Assembly: GCF_008973465.1 (NCBI RefSeq)
Contig: NZ_WBXN01000004.1
Span: 3,760,501 to 3,824,500, forward strand
Length of the DNA stretch: 64,000 bases
Source: Streptomyces sp. SS1-1
GTDB lineage: Bacteria; Actinomycetota; Actinomycetes; Streptomycetales; Streptomycetaceae
Direction of reading: 5' to 3'
A program made the translations under genes and the position numbers. The notes below the pieces were generated by a model. That model searched no databases and was not told where the DNA came from. It worked only from the letters and a program-made list of their open reading frames with translations. Positions 34,140 through 41,980 of the stretch are shown one piece after another; the stretch's first letter is position 1, and each line of letters begins with the position of its first letter.

Positions 34140-35222
34140 ATGGAACACGTCGACGTGGCGGTCATCGGTGGTGGCCAGTCCGGACTGGCCACCGCACACG
34201 CCCTGCGCAAGCAGGGTCTGGCACCGGTGATCCTGGAAGCGTCCGGGCAGCCGGCGGGGTCATGGCCCCGCTACTACGACAGCCTCACCCTCTTCTCCCC
34301 CGCGGCCCGCAGCTCCCTTCCGGGCCTGCCGTTCGGCGGCGATCCGGACCGCTACCCGCACCGGGACGAGGTCGTCTCCTACCTGCTGCGTTACGCCGAG
34401 CGCCTGGACGCCGACGTTCGCACCGGTATGCGTGTGCAGGAGGTGCGTATGAGCGACGGAGCCTTCGTCCTCACCCTGGAAGCCGGAGAACGCATGACGG
34501 CCCGGGGCATCGTGGCGGCCTCTGGAACCTTCGGCCGGCCTCACCGGCCCGCCCTCCCAGGGTTGGACGACTTCACGGGCACCGTGCTGCACGCGGCCGA
34601 GTACCGGGGGCCGGAACCACTCGCCGGGCTGGGGGGCTCCCCGGCCGGAGGCTGGGGGAGGGTGGTGGTCGTCGGGGCCGGCAACTCGGCGGTGCAGATC
34701 GCCGCCGAGCTGGCCACACATACCCGGGTGACGCTCGCGGCGCGGCATCCGGTGCGGTTCGCCCGGCAGCGCCCGCTGGGCCGGGACCTGCACTGGTGGC
34801 TACAGCGGACAGGGCTCGACACCCTGCCGGTGGGCAGGTTCCTGCGCACGCCGCCGACACAGTTGGTGATCGACGACGGCCGCTACCGCGCCGCGGTTGC
34901 AGCCGGCGCCCCTGACTTGCGCCCGGTGTTCAGCGCGATCGACGGCACGAAGGCGACATGGACCGACGGCGCCACCGAGGAGATCGACACGATCGTCCTG
35001 GCCACCGGGTACCGACCCGACCTCGGCTATCTGCGCCCGCTCGGCGCCCTCGACTGCGACGGCCACCCGCGCCACCGGGAGGGCCTGTCGACCACCCATC
35101 CCGGACTGGCGTACGTCGGCCTGGAATGGCAGCGCAGCCTCTCCTCGAACTCCCTGCGCGGGGTCGGCAGGGACGCCGCCCTCGTCGTACGGCGCCTTGT
35201 CGCCCATCTCGACGCCCGCTGA
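34140..35222 (+). CDS. Flavoprotein monooxygenase of the arsenic island, second copy
   Basis: The 360-residue protein begins MEHVDVAVIGGGQSGLATAH (FAD site). NAD(P)-binding GRVVVVGAGNSAVQIAAEL is in the middle and DTIVLATGYRPDLGYL toward the C-terminus, as in class B flavin monooxygenases and ArsO proteins. The start follows GGGAG. It is followed by arsR with 39 bp between, on the same strand. It lacks the Cys-rich tail of its neighbour. Confidence 0.87.
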   Translation: MEHVDVAVIGGGQSGLATAHALRKQGLAPVILEASGQPAGSWPRYYDSLTLFSPAARSSLPGLPFGGDPDRYPHRDEVVSYLLRYAERLDADVRTGMRVQEVRMSDGAFVLTLEAGERMTARGIVAASGTFGRPHRPALPGLDDFTGTVLHAAEYRGPEPLAGLGGSPAGGWGRVVVVGAGNSAVQIAAELATHTRVTLAARHPVRFARQRPLGRDLHWWLQRTGLDTLPVGRFLRTPPTQLVIDDGRYRAAVAAGAPDLRPVFSAIDGTKATWTDGATEEIDTIVLATGYRPDLGYLRPLGALDCDGHPRHREGLSTTHPGLAYVGLEWQRSLSSNSLRGVGRDAALVVRRLVAHLDAR

Positions 35223-35237
35223 CTCTGGCCAGTCTAG

Positions 35238-35269
35238 TTCGACATGTGTCAACATAGACGTATGTCGAA
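35238..35269 (+). promoter_or_regulatory. ArsR-type 32-bp operator, copy 2, overlapping the arsR start
   Basis: TTCGACAT at 35238 and ATGTCGAA at 35262 are inverted repeats flanking the same GTCAACATAGAC core. The ATG of arsR lies inside the right arm, so arsR is probably autoregulated and leaderless. Confidence 0.78.
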
Positions 35270-35630
35270 TGTCAAGGCACTGCCGCTGCTGGAACGATCC
35301 GAGGCCCCCGTCGCCGCGGTGCCGTGCTGCCCGCCGTTGAGCGAGCGTCCCTTCACCGCCGAGGAGGCCGAGCGCACGGCCCGTATGTTCAAGGCGCTCG
35401 GCGACCCCGTGCGGCTGCGGCTGTTCTCGGCCGTCGCCTCGCACGAGGGCGGCGAGGCGTGCGTGTGCGACATCTCCGACGTCGGTGTCTCGCAGCCGAC
35501 CGTCTCCCACCACCTCAAGAAACTCAAGGAGGCCGGCCTGCTCACGTCCGAGCGGCGCGGCACCTGGGTCTACTACCGGGTCGAGCCGTCGGTACTGGCG
35601 GCGATGGGACAACTGCTGGCCGTTCGGTAG
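35262..35630 (+). CDS. arsR: ArsR-family arsenic-responsive repressor
   Basis: The 122-residue protein has a winged helix-turn-helix (VSQPTVSHHLKKLKEAGLLT, then TWVYYRVEP). Two cysteine sets are visible: ACVCDI in the helix preceding the HTH, as in classical ArsR, and VPCCPPL near the N-terminus. I start at ATG 35262 (MSNVKALPLLERSEA), in the operator arm; an upstream frame start would cross the operator. It should bind As(III) and release the 32-bp sites. Confidence 0.9.
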   Translation: MSNVKALPLLERSEAPVAAVPCCPPLSERPFTAEEAERTARMFKALGDPVRLRLFSAVASHEGGEACVCDISDVGVSQPTVSHHLKKLKEAGLLTSERRGTWVYYRVEPSVLAAMGQLLAVR

Positions 35631-35640
35631 CGCACGCGGA

Positions 35641-36705
35641 TCACCTTGCTCCTTCGAGAAGCCCGGCGATCTCCCGCGCTGCGTCGCGGGCCGGCCGTCC
35701 GACGCCGATGAGCGTGGCGGAGGCGGGGCCCGTCCAGTCTCCGTATCCGAGGAGGTGCAGCCGGGGGTCCGCCACTGCACGCGTGCCCTGGGTGGGGATG
35801 TGGCCGCGCGGGCCGCGCGGGCCCAGGGGTGACAGGTGGGAGAGGGCAGGCCGGAAGCCGGTGCACCAGATCACCACGTCGGCGGGCGCTCGCGTGCCGT
35901 CGACCCAGGCGACGCCGTCGCGGTCGAGGCGGGCGAACATGGGTGACGCTTTGAGCCGCCCGGCGTCCCGGGCCTCGCGCACGGGCGGTACGGCGACGAC
36001 GTCCCCCAGCGAGGCGACGCCTCCGGTGTCGGTGCGGCCCTCGTCGAGGGCGCGTCGTCGGGCGGTGGCCGCGTCGAACAGGGCGCGGCCGTCGATGTCG
36101 TCGGCGAGGTACCGGGGCGGACGCCGGGTCACCCAGGTCAGTTCGGTGTCGTGGGCGAGGTCGGCGGCGATCTGCGCGCCGGAGTTGCCGCCCCCGACGA
36201 CGATCACGCGTTGGCCCGCGAAGTCCCGCGGTCCGCGGTACGAGACGGTGTGCAGTTGCCTGCCCTGGAAGTCGCCGCGGCCGGGGACGGCGGGGAGGAA
36301 GGGACGCCACCAAGTGCCGGTCGCGCTGATCACCGCGCGTGTGTACCACGGGCCGGAGTCGGTCTCCACTCGCAGCAGCCGGCTGTCGGCGTGCACGCCG
36401 ATCACCCGGACGGGTCGCTGCACCGGGAGGTCGTATCGCTTCTCGTAGTCGCTCAGGTAGGCGACCAGGTGCCCGGCGTCCGGGTACTCCTGGCCCGGCT
36501 GCGGCGGCATGAGGCGGCCGGGGAGCGAGGAGAAGGCTGCCGGGGAGAACAGGTGGAGCGAGTCCCAGGTGTGCTGCCAGGCCCCGCCCGGGGTGGCCTG
36601 GGCGTCGAGGACGACGAAGTCGAGGCCCAGGCGGCGCAGGTGGTAGCCGGCGGCGAGCCCTGCCTGACCGCCGCCGATCACCACCACGTCGGAGTGCTGT
36701 GTCAT
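35641..36705 (-). CDS. Flavoprotein monooxygenase of the arsenic island, third copy (ArsO-type)
   Basis: The 354-residue protein has DVVVIGGGQAGLAAGYHLRR (FAD), RVIVVGGGNSGAQIAADLAH (NADPH) and APADVVIWCTGFRPALSHLS. It starts MTQHSD at 36705. It reads in the same direction as the ACR3 gene, following it by 58 bp, and is convergent with arsR. ArsO-type proteins sit next to ACR3 genes in several actinobacteria, where a role in arsenic handling is suspected; here the substrate is not proven. Confidence 0.87.
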   Translation of the reverse strand: MTQHSDVVVIGGGQAGLAAGYHLRRLGLDFVVLDAQATPGGAWQHTWDSLHLFSPAAFSSLPGRLMPPQPGQEYPDAGHLVAYLSDYEKRYDLPVQRPVRVIGVHADSRLLRVETDSGPWYTRAVISATGTWWRPFLPAVPGRGDFQGRQLHTVSYRGPRDFAGQRVIVVGGGNSGAQIAADLAHDTELTWVTRRPPRYLADDIDGRALFDAATARRRALDEGRTDTGGVASLGDVVAVPPVREARDAGRLKASPMFARLDRDGVAWVDGTRAPADVVIWCTGFRPALSHLSPLGPRGPRGHIPTQGTRAVADPRLHLLGYGDWTGPASATLIGVGRPARDAAREIAGLLEGAR

Positions 36706-36763
36706 GCCGCCTGCGCCGCCGCGCACGTGATGGACCGGACGGTGCGGGCCGTGAGGCAATGCA

Positions 36764-37873
36764 TCAGTAGCCTATGCCCTCGGTGGTCGGAGCGGACGGG
36801 GTGAACTTCTTGCGCCAGGCCAGCGAAACATAGACGAGGCCGATCAGGACGGGCACCTCGATGAGCGGACCCACCACGCCGGACAGGGCCTGGCCGGAGG
36901 TGACACCGAAAGTGGCGATGGCGACGGCGATGGCCAGCTCGAAGTTGTTGCCCGCGGCGGTGAAGGCGAGGGTGGCCGTCCGGTCGTAGGCGAGGCCGAT
37001 CGCCTTGCCCAGCAGGAAGGTGCCGAAGAACATGACCGCGAAGTACACCAGCAGCGGCAGCGCGATGCGGACCACGTCCAGCGGCTGCGAGGTGATGGTC
37101 CTGCCCTGCAGGGCGAACAGGATGACGATCGTGAACAGCAGGCCGTAGAGCGCCCACGGACCGATCCTCGGCAGGAAGCGGGACTCGTACTTCTCGCGGC
37201 CGAGCCTCTTCTCGCCGATGCGGCGGGTGAGGAAGCCCGCGAGCAGTGGAACGCCGAGGAAGATGACGACGTTCAGGGCGATCTTCCACATGGAGATGTC
37301 CAGGCGTTCGCCGTCGCCCAGACCCAGCCAGCCGGGCAGCAGGTCGAGGTAGAACCAGCCGAGCAGACCGAACGCCAGGACCTGGAAAACGGAGTTGAGG
37401 GCGACGAGTACGGCGGCGGCCTCGCGGTCGCCGCAGGCGAGGTCGTTCCAGATGATGACCATGGCGATGCAGCGGGCCAGGCCGACGATGATCAGGCCGG
37501 TGCGGTACTCGGGCAGGTCCGGCAGGAAGATCCAGGCGAGCGCGAACATCACCGCCGGGCCGACGATCCAGTTGATCACCAGCGACGAGGCCATGAGCCT
37601 GCGATCGCCGGTGACGGCGTCGAGCCTGTCGTAGCGGACCTTGGCCAGGACCGGATACATCATGATCAGCAGGCCGATGGCGATCGGCAGGGAGATGCCG
37701 CCGATCTCGACCTTGGCGAGGGCGTCGTTCAGGCCCGGGATGGCTCGGCCCAGGCCGAGGCCGACGGCCATGGCGATGAGGATCCAGACGGCGAGGAAGC
37801 GGTCGAGCGTCGACAGCTTCGCGACGACGGAGGACTCCTCGGCGGGCGTCGCGGCTGCTTCGGTGCGGGTCAC
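36764..37873 (-). CDS. ACR3-type arsenite efflux permease
   Basis: The 369-residue protein has about ten membrane helices and the ACR3 motifs GLARCIAMVIIWNDLACGDR (with the essential Cys region) and LAFTAAGNNFELAIAVAIATFG. It exports As(III) as an H+ antiporter. It starts at GTG 37873, overlapping the stop of the upstream ArsR gene (GTGA), so the two are one operon. FAD protein 35641-36705 follows. Confidence 0.94.
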   Translation of the reverse strand: MTRTEAAATPAEESSVVAKLSTLDRFLAVWILIAMAVGLGLGRAIPGLNDALAKVEIGGISLPIAIGLLIMMYPVLAKVRYDRLDAVTGDRRLMASSLVINWIVGPAVMFALAWIFLPDLPEYRTGLIIVGLARCIAMVIIWNDLACGDREAAAVLVALNSVFQVLAFGLLGWFYLDLLPGWLGLGDGERLDISMWKIALNVVIFLGVPLLAGFLTRRIGEKRLGREKYESRFLPRIGPWALYGLLFTIVILFALQGRTITSQPLDVVRIALPLLVYFAVMFFGTFLLGKAIGLAYDRTATLAFTAAGNNFELAIAVAIATFGVTSGQALSGVVGPLIEVPVLIGLVYVSLAWRKKFTPSAPTTEGIGY

Positions 37874-38178
37874 GGACAGGCCCTCTTGTTGTCGACGGCG
37901 TTGCGAGCGGACTCGGCCAGGTCGGCGAACTGACCGGCGAGTGAGGCGATGACGTCCGGGCGGAGCCTGTAGTACGTGTAGCGGCCGCACGGCTCGGTTT
38001 CGACGACGCCGGCCTCGCGCAGCACTCTCAGGTGGTTGGAGAGGTTGGTCTGCCGGGCACCGGTCTCCTCCACGAGGTGGGTGGTGCACAGCGTCTCTTT
38101 GGCGAGCAGGGTCACGATCCGCAGCCTGAGCGGGTCCGCCAGGACCCGGATCAGGTCAGTGTCGACTGACGTCATCAT
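37870..38178 (-). CDS. ArsR/SmtB-family repressor, second copy
   Basis: The 102-residue protein has a winged HTH (ARQTNLSNHLRVLREAGVVE) and a cysteine just before it (KETLCTTHLVEE), a CmtR/actinobacterial ArsR-like layout that differs from the classical CxC of the other arsR. Another cysteine (EPCGRYTYYRL) may complete the site. The start is ATG 38178; the next ATG is one codon later. It leads the ACR3 operon and faces arsC across a 7-bp palindrome. Confidence 0.9.
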   Translation of the reverse strand: MMTSVDTDLIRVLADPLRLRIVTLLAKETLCTTHLVEETGARQTNLSNHLRVLREAGVVETEPCGRYTYYRLRPDVIASLAGQFADLAESARNAVDNKRACP

Positions 38179-38179
38179 G

Positions 38180-38201
38180 CACTGATACTCTCACATCAGT
38201 G
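38180..38201. promoter_or_regulatory. Inverted repeat, operator of the second ArsR
   Basis: CACTGAT (38180-38186) and ATCAGTG (38195-38201) are perfect inverted repeats separated by eight bases, directly before the repressor start and facing arsC. The sequence is unrelated to the 32-bp sites, so the two ArsR proteins probably control separate promoters. Confidence 0.72.
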
Positions 38202-38270
38202 GTGACTGACACCATCGGGCGCTGATGCCATGCGCGCCTGATGCCGTCTCAAGACAAGAGAGACCTCCTG

Positions 38271-38684
38271 ATGCCCGACAAGCCTTCCGTGCTGTTCGTC
38301 TGCGTCCACAACGCCGGCCGCTCGCAGATGGCAGCCGCGTGGCTGACCCACCTGGCCGGGGATCGCGTCGAGGTCCGTTCCGCCGGATCCAACCCGGGCG
38401 AGAACGTCAACCCGGCCGCCGTCGAGGCGATGCGCGAGGTCGGTATCGACATCTCCGCCGAGGTGCCCAAGATGCTGACCGTGGACGCGGTCAAGGAGTC
38501 CGACGTCTGCATCACCATGGGCTGCGGCGACACGTGCCCGGTCTTCCCGGGCAAGCGCTACTTGGACTGGCAGTTGGAGGACCCGGCCGGCCAGGGCGTC
38601 GAGGCCGTCCGCCCGATCCGCGACGAGATCAAGGTGCTGGTCGAGGGCCTGATCAAGGAGATCGCGCCAGAGGCGCAGTCATGA
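38271..38684 (+). CDS. arsC: Arsenate reductase, low-molecular-weight phosphatase type
   Basis: The 137-residue protein has the P-loop CVHNAGRSQMAAAWL with the CX5R signature, then MGCGDTCPVFPGKRYLDW with the two further cysteines used in the disulfide cascade. It reduces As(V) to As(III), which ACR3 then expels. Thiol partners in Streptomyces can be thioredoxin or mycothiol; no thioredoxin gene is present here. The ATG at 38271 is chosen because the residues before it do not fit the family. Confidence 0.92.
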   Translation: MPDKPSVLFVCVHNAGRSQMAAAWLTHLAGDRVEVRSAGSNPGENVNPAAVEAMREVGIDISAEVPKMLTVDAVKESDVCITMGCGDTCPVFPGKRYLDWQLEDPAGQGVEAVRPIRDEIKVLVEGLIKEIAPEAQS

Positions 38685-38735
38685 GCAACGCCCGCAGCCC
38701 GCACTCGGACCGACCATGGCCTCACGACAGATCGC

Positions 38736-38966
38736 CTACTTGAGCCGGCGTACACGCCTCGGAGCATCCACGGCCCCGGGGCACCGACAGCGCGCAGCGC
38801 AGCAACCAACCCGTCGGCCTTCCCCACCACCGATACTCGACAAAACCTCGGTCCAGGCTCGCATCACGTCGCCGAAGTCCAGCAACAGCCCCCGGACCTG
38901 CCGCAGCAGAATGCGCAGGATCACCACACCCGCGACGCTCCCGAGCCCCATCGCGCTCCACCACAT
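38736..38966 (-). CDS. Small membrane protein, unknown
   Basis: A 76-codon frame starts MWWSAMGLGSVAGVVILRIL with GGGGAGG eight bases upstream. One hydrophobic helix is followed by LLDFGDVMRAWTEV and a Cys/Arg-rich end. The ribosome binding site and helix support it. I do not recognise the family. The stretch 38967-39291 holds nothing further I can support; frames there that resemble VTRIELALS-type proteins are artefacts of antisense tRNA-end DNA. Confidence 0.5.
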   Translation of the reverse strand: MWWSAMGLGSVAGVVILRILLRQVRGLLLDFGDVMRAWTEVLSSIGGGEGRRVGCCAARCRCPGAVDAPRRVRRLK

Positions 38967-39291
38967 CGGCCGCCTCCCCGCCCAGAACCCCAGGCTGCCT
39001 GCGGCAAAACCCGAAGTCTGTACCTGAAGAGACGCATTTTGTGATCTTGGCGGAGTCGGCGCGGAGTGTGCATCCGCAAGTGGCCATGCCAGCAGCGCTC
39101 CCCCGTCAGAGATTCCTCACCGCCACAGGGCGGGCCGCCTTCGGCGAAGCAGCGCCGTCCAGCTTCGTGCCCACAGCGTGCCCATACGACCGGACAACAA
39201 CGGTGAACAGCGGCGTGGAAAAGGTAGCCGAAGGCGCGCTCCAGAATGCGTAACCGCAGGTGAGAGGTAAATTCGCTCGCGAAGCGCCGTC

Positions 39292-39338
39292 GCTTCCCAA
39301 GCTGAGAGCGCGAGTTCGATTCTCGTCACCCGCTCCAT
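39292..39338 (+). repeat. attR: second 47-bp copy of the tRNA-Gly 3' half
   Basis: Identical to 26585-26631. The 5' part of the tRNA is absent here, so this is not a functional tRNA. It marks the right boundary of the element, and the original chromosome resumes after it. Confidence 0.92.
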
Positions 39339-39342
39339 ATGA

Positions 39343-39370
39343 AACCCCCAGGTCATCGACCCGGGGGTCT
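39343..39370 (+). terminator. Hairpin after attR (original tRNA-Gly terminator)
   Basis: ACCCCCAGG and CCCGGGGGT can pair with one mismatch, followed by a T-run (CTTTTG). It resembles the hairpin after attL. Confidence 0.6.
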
Positions 39371-39415
39371 TTTGTTGTCCGGACAGTGGGCGGGTGCCGC
39401 CCCACAACCGCACCA

Positions 39416-39577
39416 TCAGCCCGCCGACGGCTCTTCCCCGCGGTGCGCGCGGTCGTCGGTGTGGTGCTTCGCATGCTCGGCGCGTACGAGGTCGACCAGC
39501 CCGGCGGCGACCTCCCGTTGCCGGTCCTCGTCGGAGTGCTGATGGATCAGCGCCGCCTTCTCGGAGGACTGGCCGGC
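39416..39577 (-). pseudogene. C-terminal remnant of a second tyrosine integrase
   Basis: Reading from 39577 down, the frame encodes AGQSSEKAALIHQHSDEDRQ, then REVAAGLVDLVRAEH and ends at a TGA at 39416. This is the box II end of a tRNA-element integrase, in which ALIYQHSD would be expected; here the catalytic Tyr is His. It lies 78 bp past attR and reads toward it, the normal position of an integrase next to an attachment site. It has no start and abuts an AraC gene. Confidence 0.82.
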
Positions 39578-40536
39578 TCTTGGGGGCGGAAGGTGCGGCG
39601 GTAGGTGTCGGGCGGGACGCCGACGCTGCGGTGGAAGTGGCGGCGCAGGGTGGTGGCGGTGCCCATGCCGGTGGCCGTGGCGATGGTGTCGACGGTGGCG
39701 TTGGTGGTTTCCAGGAGTTCCTGGGCGTGGCGGATGCGCTGGGTGTGGAGCCACTGCAGTGGTGTGGTGCCAGTGAGGTGTTTGAAGTGGCGGGCGAGAT
39801 GGCGTGAGCTCATGCGGGCCTGGCGGGCCAGGTCCTCGACGGTGAGCGGTTGGTCCAGTCGTTCCAGCGCCCAGGGGAAGAGTTCACCCAGGGGATGGTT
39901 GCCGGGCTCGGGCAGGGGGGTGGCGATGAACTGGGCCTGGCCGCCGTCGCGGTGGGGTGGGACGACCAGCCGGCGGGCGATCTTGTTGGCGTTGGCCGAC
40001 CCGTGGTCAAGGCGGACCAGGTGCAGGCACAGGTCCATGGCGGCGGCCTTGCCCGCGGAGGTGAGGACGTCGCCGTTGTCGACGTAGAGGACGTCCGGAT
40101 CCACGGTGGTCGCAGGGTGGCGCCGGGCCAGCTCCCGGGTGTGGGCCCAGTGGGTGGTGGCGCGCCTGCCGTCGAGCAGTCCGGCCGCGCCCAGGACGAA
40201 GGCGCCCGTGCACAGCGACGCCACGCGGGCGCCGGCCTCGTGGGCGGTGCGCACCGCCTGGACCAGGTCGCCGGGCGGTTCACGGTCGGTGTCGGCCCAG
40301 CCGGGGACGATCACCGTGTCGGCGTGCGCGAGATGGTCGAGTCCGTGGTCGGGCTCCAGGCGGAAGCGGTCGACGTGTACCGGACCGCTTCCGCAGACGG
40401 AGAAGTCGTACCAGGGGTCCACGATGTGGGTCAGATCAGCGCCGAAGATCTCGATGGCCACGGACAGTTCGTAGTGGAGCATGCCGTCGGTGACGGCCAG
40501 CGCGACGGTAGGCATGTCCGAAACTGTACGCGCCAT
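39547..40536 (-). CDS. GlxA-type AraC-family regulator (DJ-1/PfpI + AraC HTH)
   Basis: The 329-residue protein has an N-terminal DJ-1/PfpI-like domain (VALAVTDGMLHYELSVAIEI, then RVASLCTGAFVLGAAGLLDG) and a C-terminal AraC double helix-turn-helix (DLARQARMSSRHLARHFKHL, then TVDTIATATGMGTATTLRRH). The natural end RRTFRP is followed by QEPASPPRRRR, which is read from the integrase remnant in another frame. So the last ten or so residues come from the deletion junction. DNA binding should not be affected. Confidence 0.87.
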   Translation of the reverse strand: MARTVSDMPTVALAVTDGMLHYELSVAIEIFGADLTHIVDPWYDFSVCGSGPVHVDRFRLEPDHGLDHLAHADTVIVPGWADTDREPPGDLVQAVRTAHEAGARVASLCTGAFVLGAAGLLDGRRATTHWAHTRELARRHPATTVDPDVLYVDNGDVLTSAGKAAAMDLCLHLVRLDHGSANANKIARRLVVPPHRDGGQAQFIATPLPEPGNHPLGELFPWALERLDQPLTVEDLARQARMSSRHLARHFKHLTGTTPLQWLHTQRIRHAQELLETTNATVDTIATATGMGTATTLRRHFHRSVGVPPDTYRRTFRPQEPASPPRRRR

Positions 40537-40643
40537 GTCGTTTCCGACGCTCGTGCGGGGTGCTGCCGCGAGGACAGGATGTGGGTGTCAGGCCGCGGCG
40601 GATCGACATCGCGGCAGGTGTTCCAGTACCCGGGAGCGGTCTC

Positions 40644-41681
40644 ATGGGGTCAGGTCAGCTGGTGGCGGTGTTCGGCGCGTACGGTCACACCGGGCGGTTC
40701 GTGGTCGCGGAGCTGGCCGCGCGCGGATACGTCCCGGTGCCCTCCGGGCGCAACGCCCAGGTGCTGCGGGAACTGGCCGACGAGCACGGGCTGGAGGCCC
40801 GGGTGGCGTCGGCCGAGGATGCGGCGTCGCTGGACAGGGCGCTGGCGGGCGCGGTGGCGGTCATCAACTGCGCGGGCCCCTTCGCGACGACCACCGGTCC
40901 CGTGATCGAGGCCGCGCTCCGTGCGAAGATCCCGTACCTGGACGTGGCCGCCGAGCTTGAGGCCAACCTCGACACCTTCGCCCACTACCAGGAGCGGGCC
41001 CGGGAAGCGGGAGCGGTGATCATCCCGGCCATGGCCTTCTTCGGCGGCCTCGGTGACCTGCTGGCCACCGCGGCGATGGGCGACTGGACCGCAGCCGACG
41101 AGGCTCACATCGCCTACGCGCTGAGCAGCTGGCACCCCACCGCCGGCACCCGCCTGTCCGGTGCCGTCTCCCGCGAGCGCCGTGGCGACGTCCGCCTGCG
41201 CTACAGCGGCGGCCAGTGGGAGCGCCGCACCGACGCCGCACCCGCCCTTCAGTGGACCTTCCCGGAACCGATGGGAGTCCGGGAGGTGATCGGCGAGTTC
41301 ACGATGGCGGACGCCGTCACCGTTCCCCAGCACCTGCCCATTCCCGACGTGACCACCTACATGACCGTTGAGGCGATCCGTGACCTTGCCGCGCCCTCCA
41401 CACCCGCCCCGACGGCCGCCGACCGGAGCGGGCGCTCGGACCAGACCTTCCTCGTCGACACAGTCGTACGCTCCGGCGGTACCGAACGCCGGGCCACGGC
41501 CAGCGGCCAGGACATCTACGCCGTCACCGCACCCCTTGTCGTCGAGGCCCTCGAACGCGTCCTGACCGGCCGCACCAAGACCACCGGCGTCGCCTCCGCC
41601 GGCGAGATCTTCGACGCACCGGACTTCCTGCACGCACTCGCCCCGCACATCGCACTCGACCTCCACCCGCAAGGCGCCTGA
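40644..41681 (+). CDS. Saccharopine-dehydrogenase-like NAD(P)-binding protein
   Basis: The 345-residue protein has a Rossmann motif VAVFGAYGHTGRFVVAELAA at the N-terminus, VAVINCAGPFATTTGPVIEA after it, and IPYLDVAAELE. These are features of short trans-enoyl/saccharopine-dehydrogenase-type enzymes. GGGAG precedes the ATG. It diverges from the AraC/GlxA gene, a pairing that suggests regulation by it. The substrate is unknown. The 299-bp gap after it holds no gene I can support. Confidence 0.85.
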   Translation: MGSGQLVAVFGAYGHTGRFVVAELAARGYVPVPSGRNAQVLRELADEHGLEARVASAEDAASLDRALAGAVAVINCAGPFATTTGPVIEAALRAKIPYLDVAAELEANLDTFAHYQERAREAGAVIIPAMAFFGGLGDLLATAAMGDWTAADEAHIAYALSSWHPTAGTRLSGAVSRERRGDVRLRYSGGQWERRTDAAPALQWTFPEPMGVREVIGEFTMADAVTVPQHLPIPDVTTYMTVEAIRDLAAPSTPAPTAADRSGRSDQTFLVDTVVRSGGTERRATASGQDIYAVTAPLVVEALERVLTGRTKTTGVASAGEIFDAPDFLHALAPHIALDLHPQGA

Positions 41682-41980
41682 CCGCGATGCTCCACGGAGG
41701 GGACTTCGGGGCGCCGTGGGGCACGGGCTGGCCGTCGCGGCTTGCTCTGGTCGACGGCATGGCAGCGTGGTCGAGGCCGGTGGGGTGCAGCGAGGCACAC
41801 GCGCGTGGGTCAGTCGGCACACCCACCGTCGTGGCTGACTGTCGTCGGCTGAGGCTCAGACGTGCGGGTCCCCACTCCGCAAGGGAAACCTTCGAGGCCA
41901 AGGGACCGTGCCATTCGCGTGCCAGATCTTGCGGGGAACCACGGAGAATGACGGGGACTGGCCACGGGTGTGGATAGGGC

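Larger units (their letters stand above)
26585..39338. mobile_element. Integrated element at tRNA-Gly(CCC), immobile relic with arsenic cargo
   Basis: The 47-bp direct repeats at both ends, an excisionase-integrase pair reading toward the tRNA, and cargo unlike the flanks define the element (about 12.7 kb). The integrase has an in-frame stop and lacks its catalytic end, so the element is probably fixed unless helped in trans. I find no transfer (FtsK/SpoIIIE-like), replication or Spd genes. Cargo in order: toxin-antitoxin remnants, desaturase, DUF5994 proteins and an arsenic-resistance island. Confidence 0.88.

Noticed and set aside
39106..39416. A minus-strand frame containing MERVTRIELALSAWEA
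   Set aside because: This is the well-known false protein produced by antisense reading of tRNA-end DNA; it lies over attR and has no independent support.
41687..41977. 96-codon plus-strand frame after the saccharopine-dehydrogenase-like gene
   Set aside because: Poor codon pattern and no motif; the region looks like element-end DNA instead.
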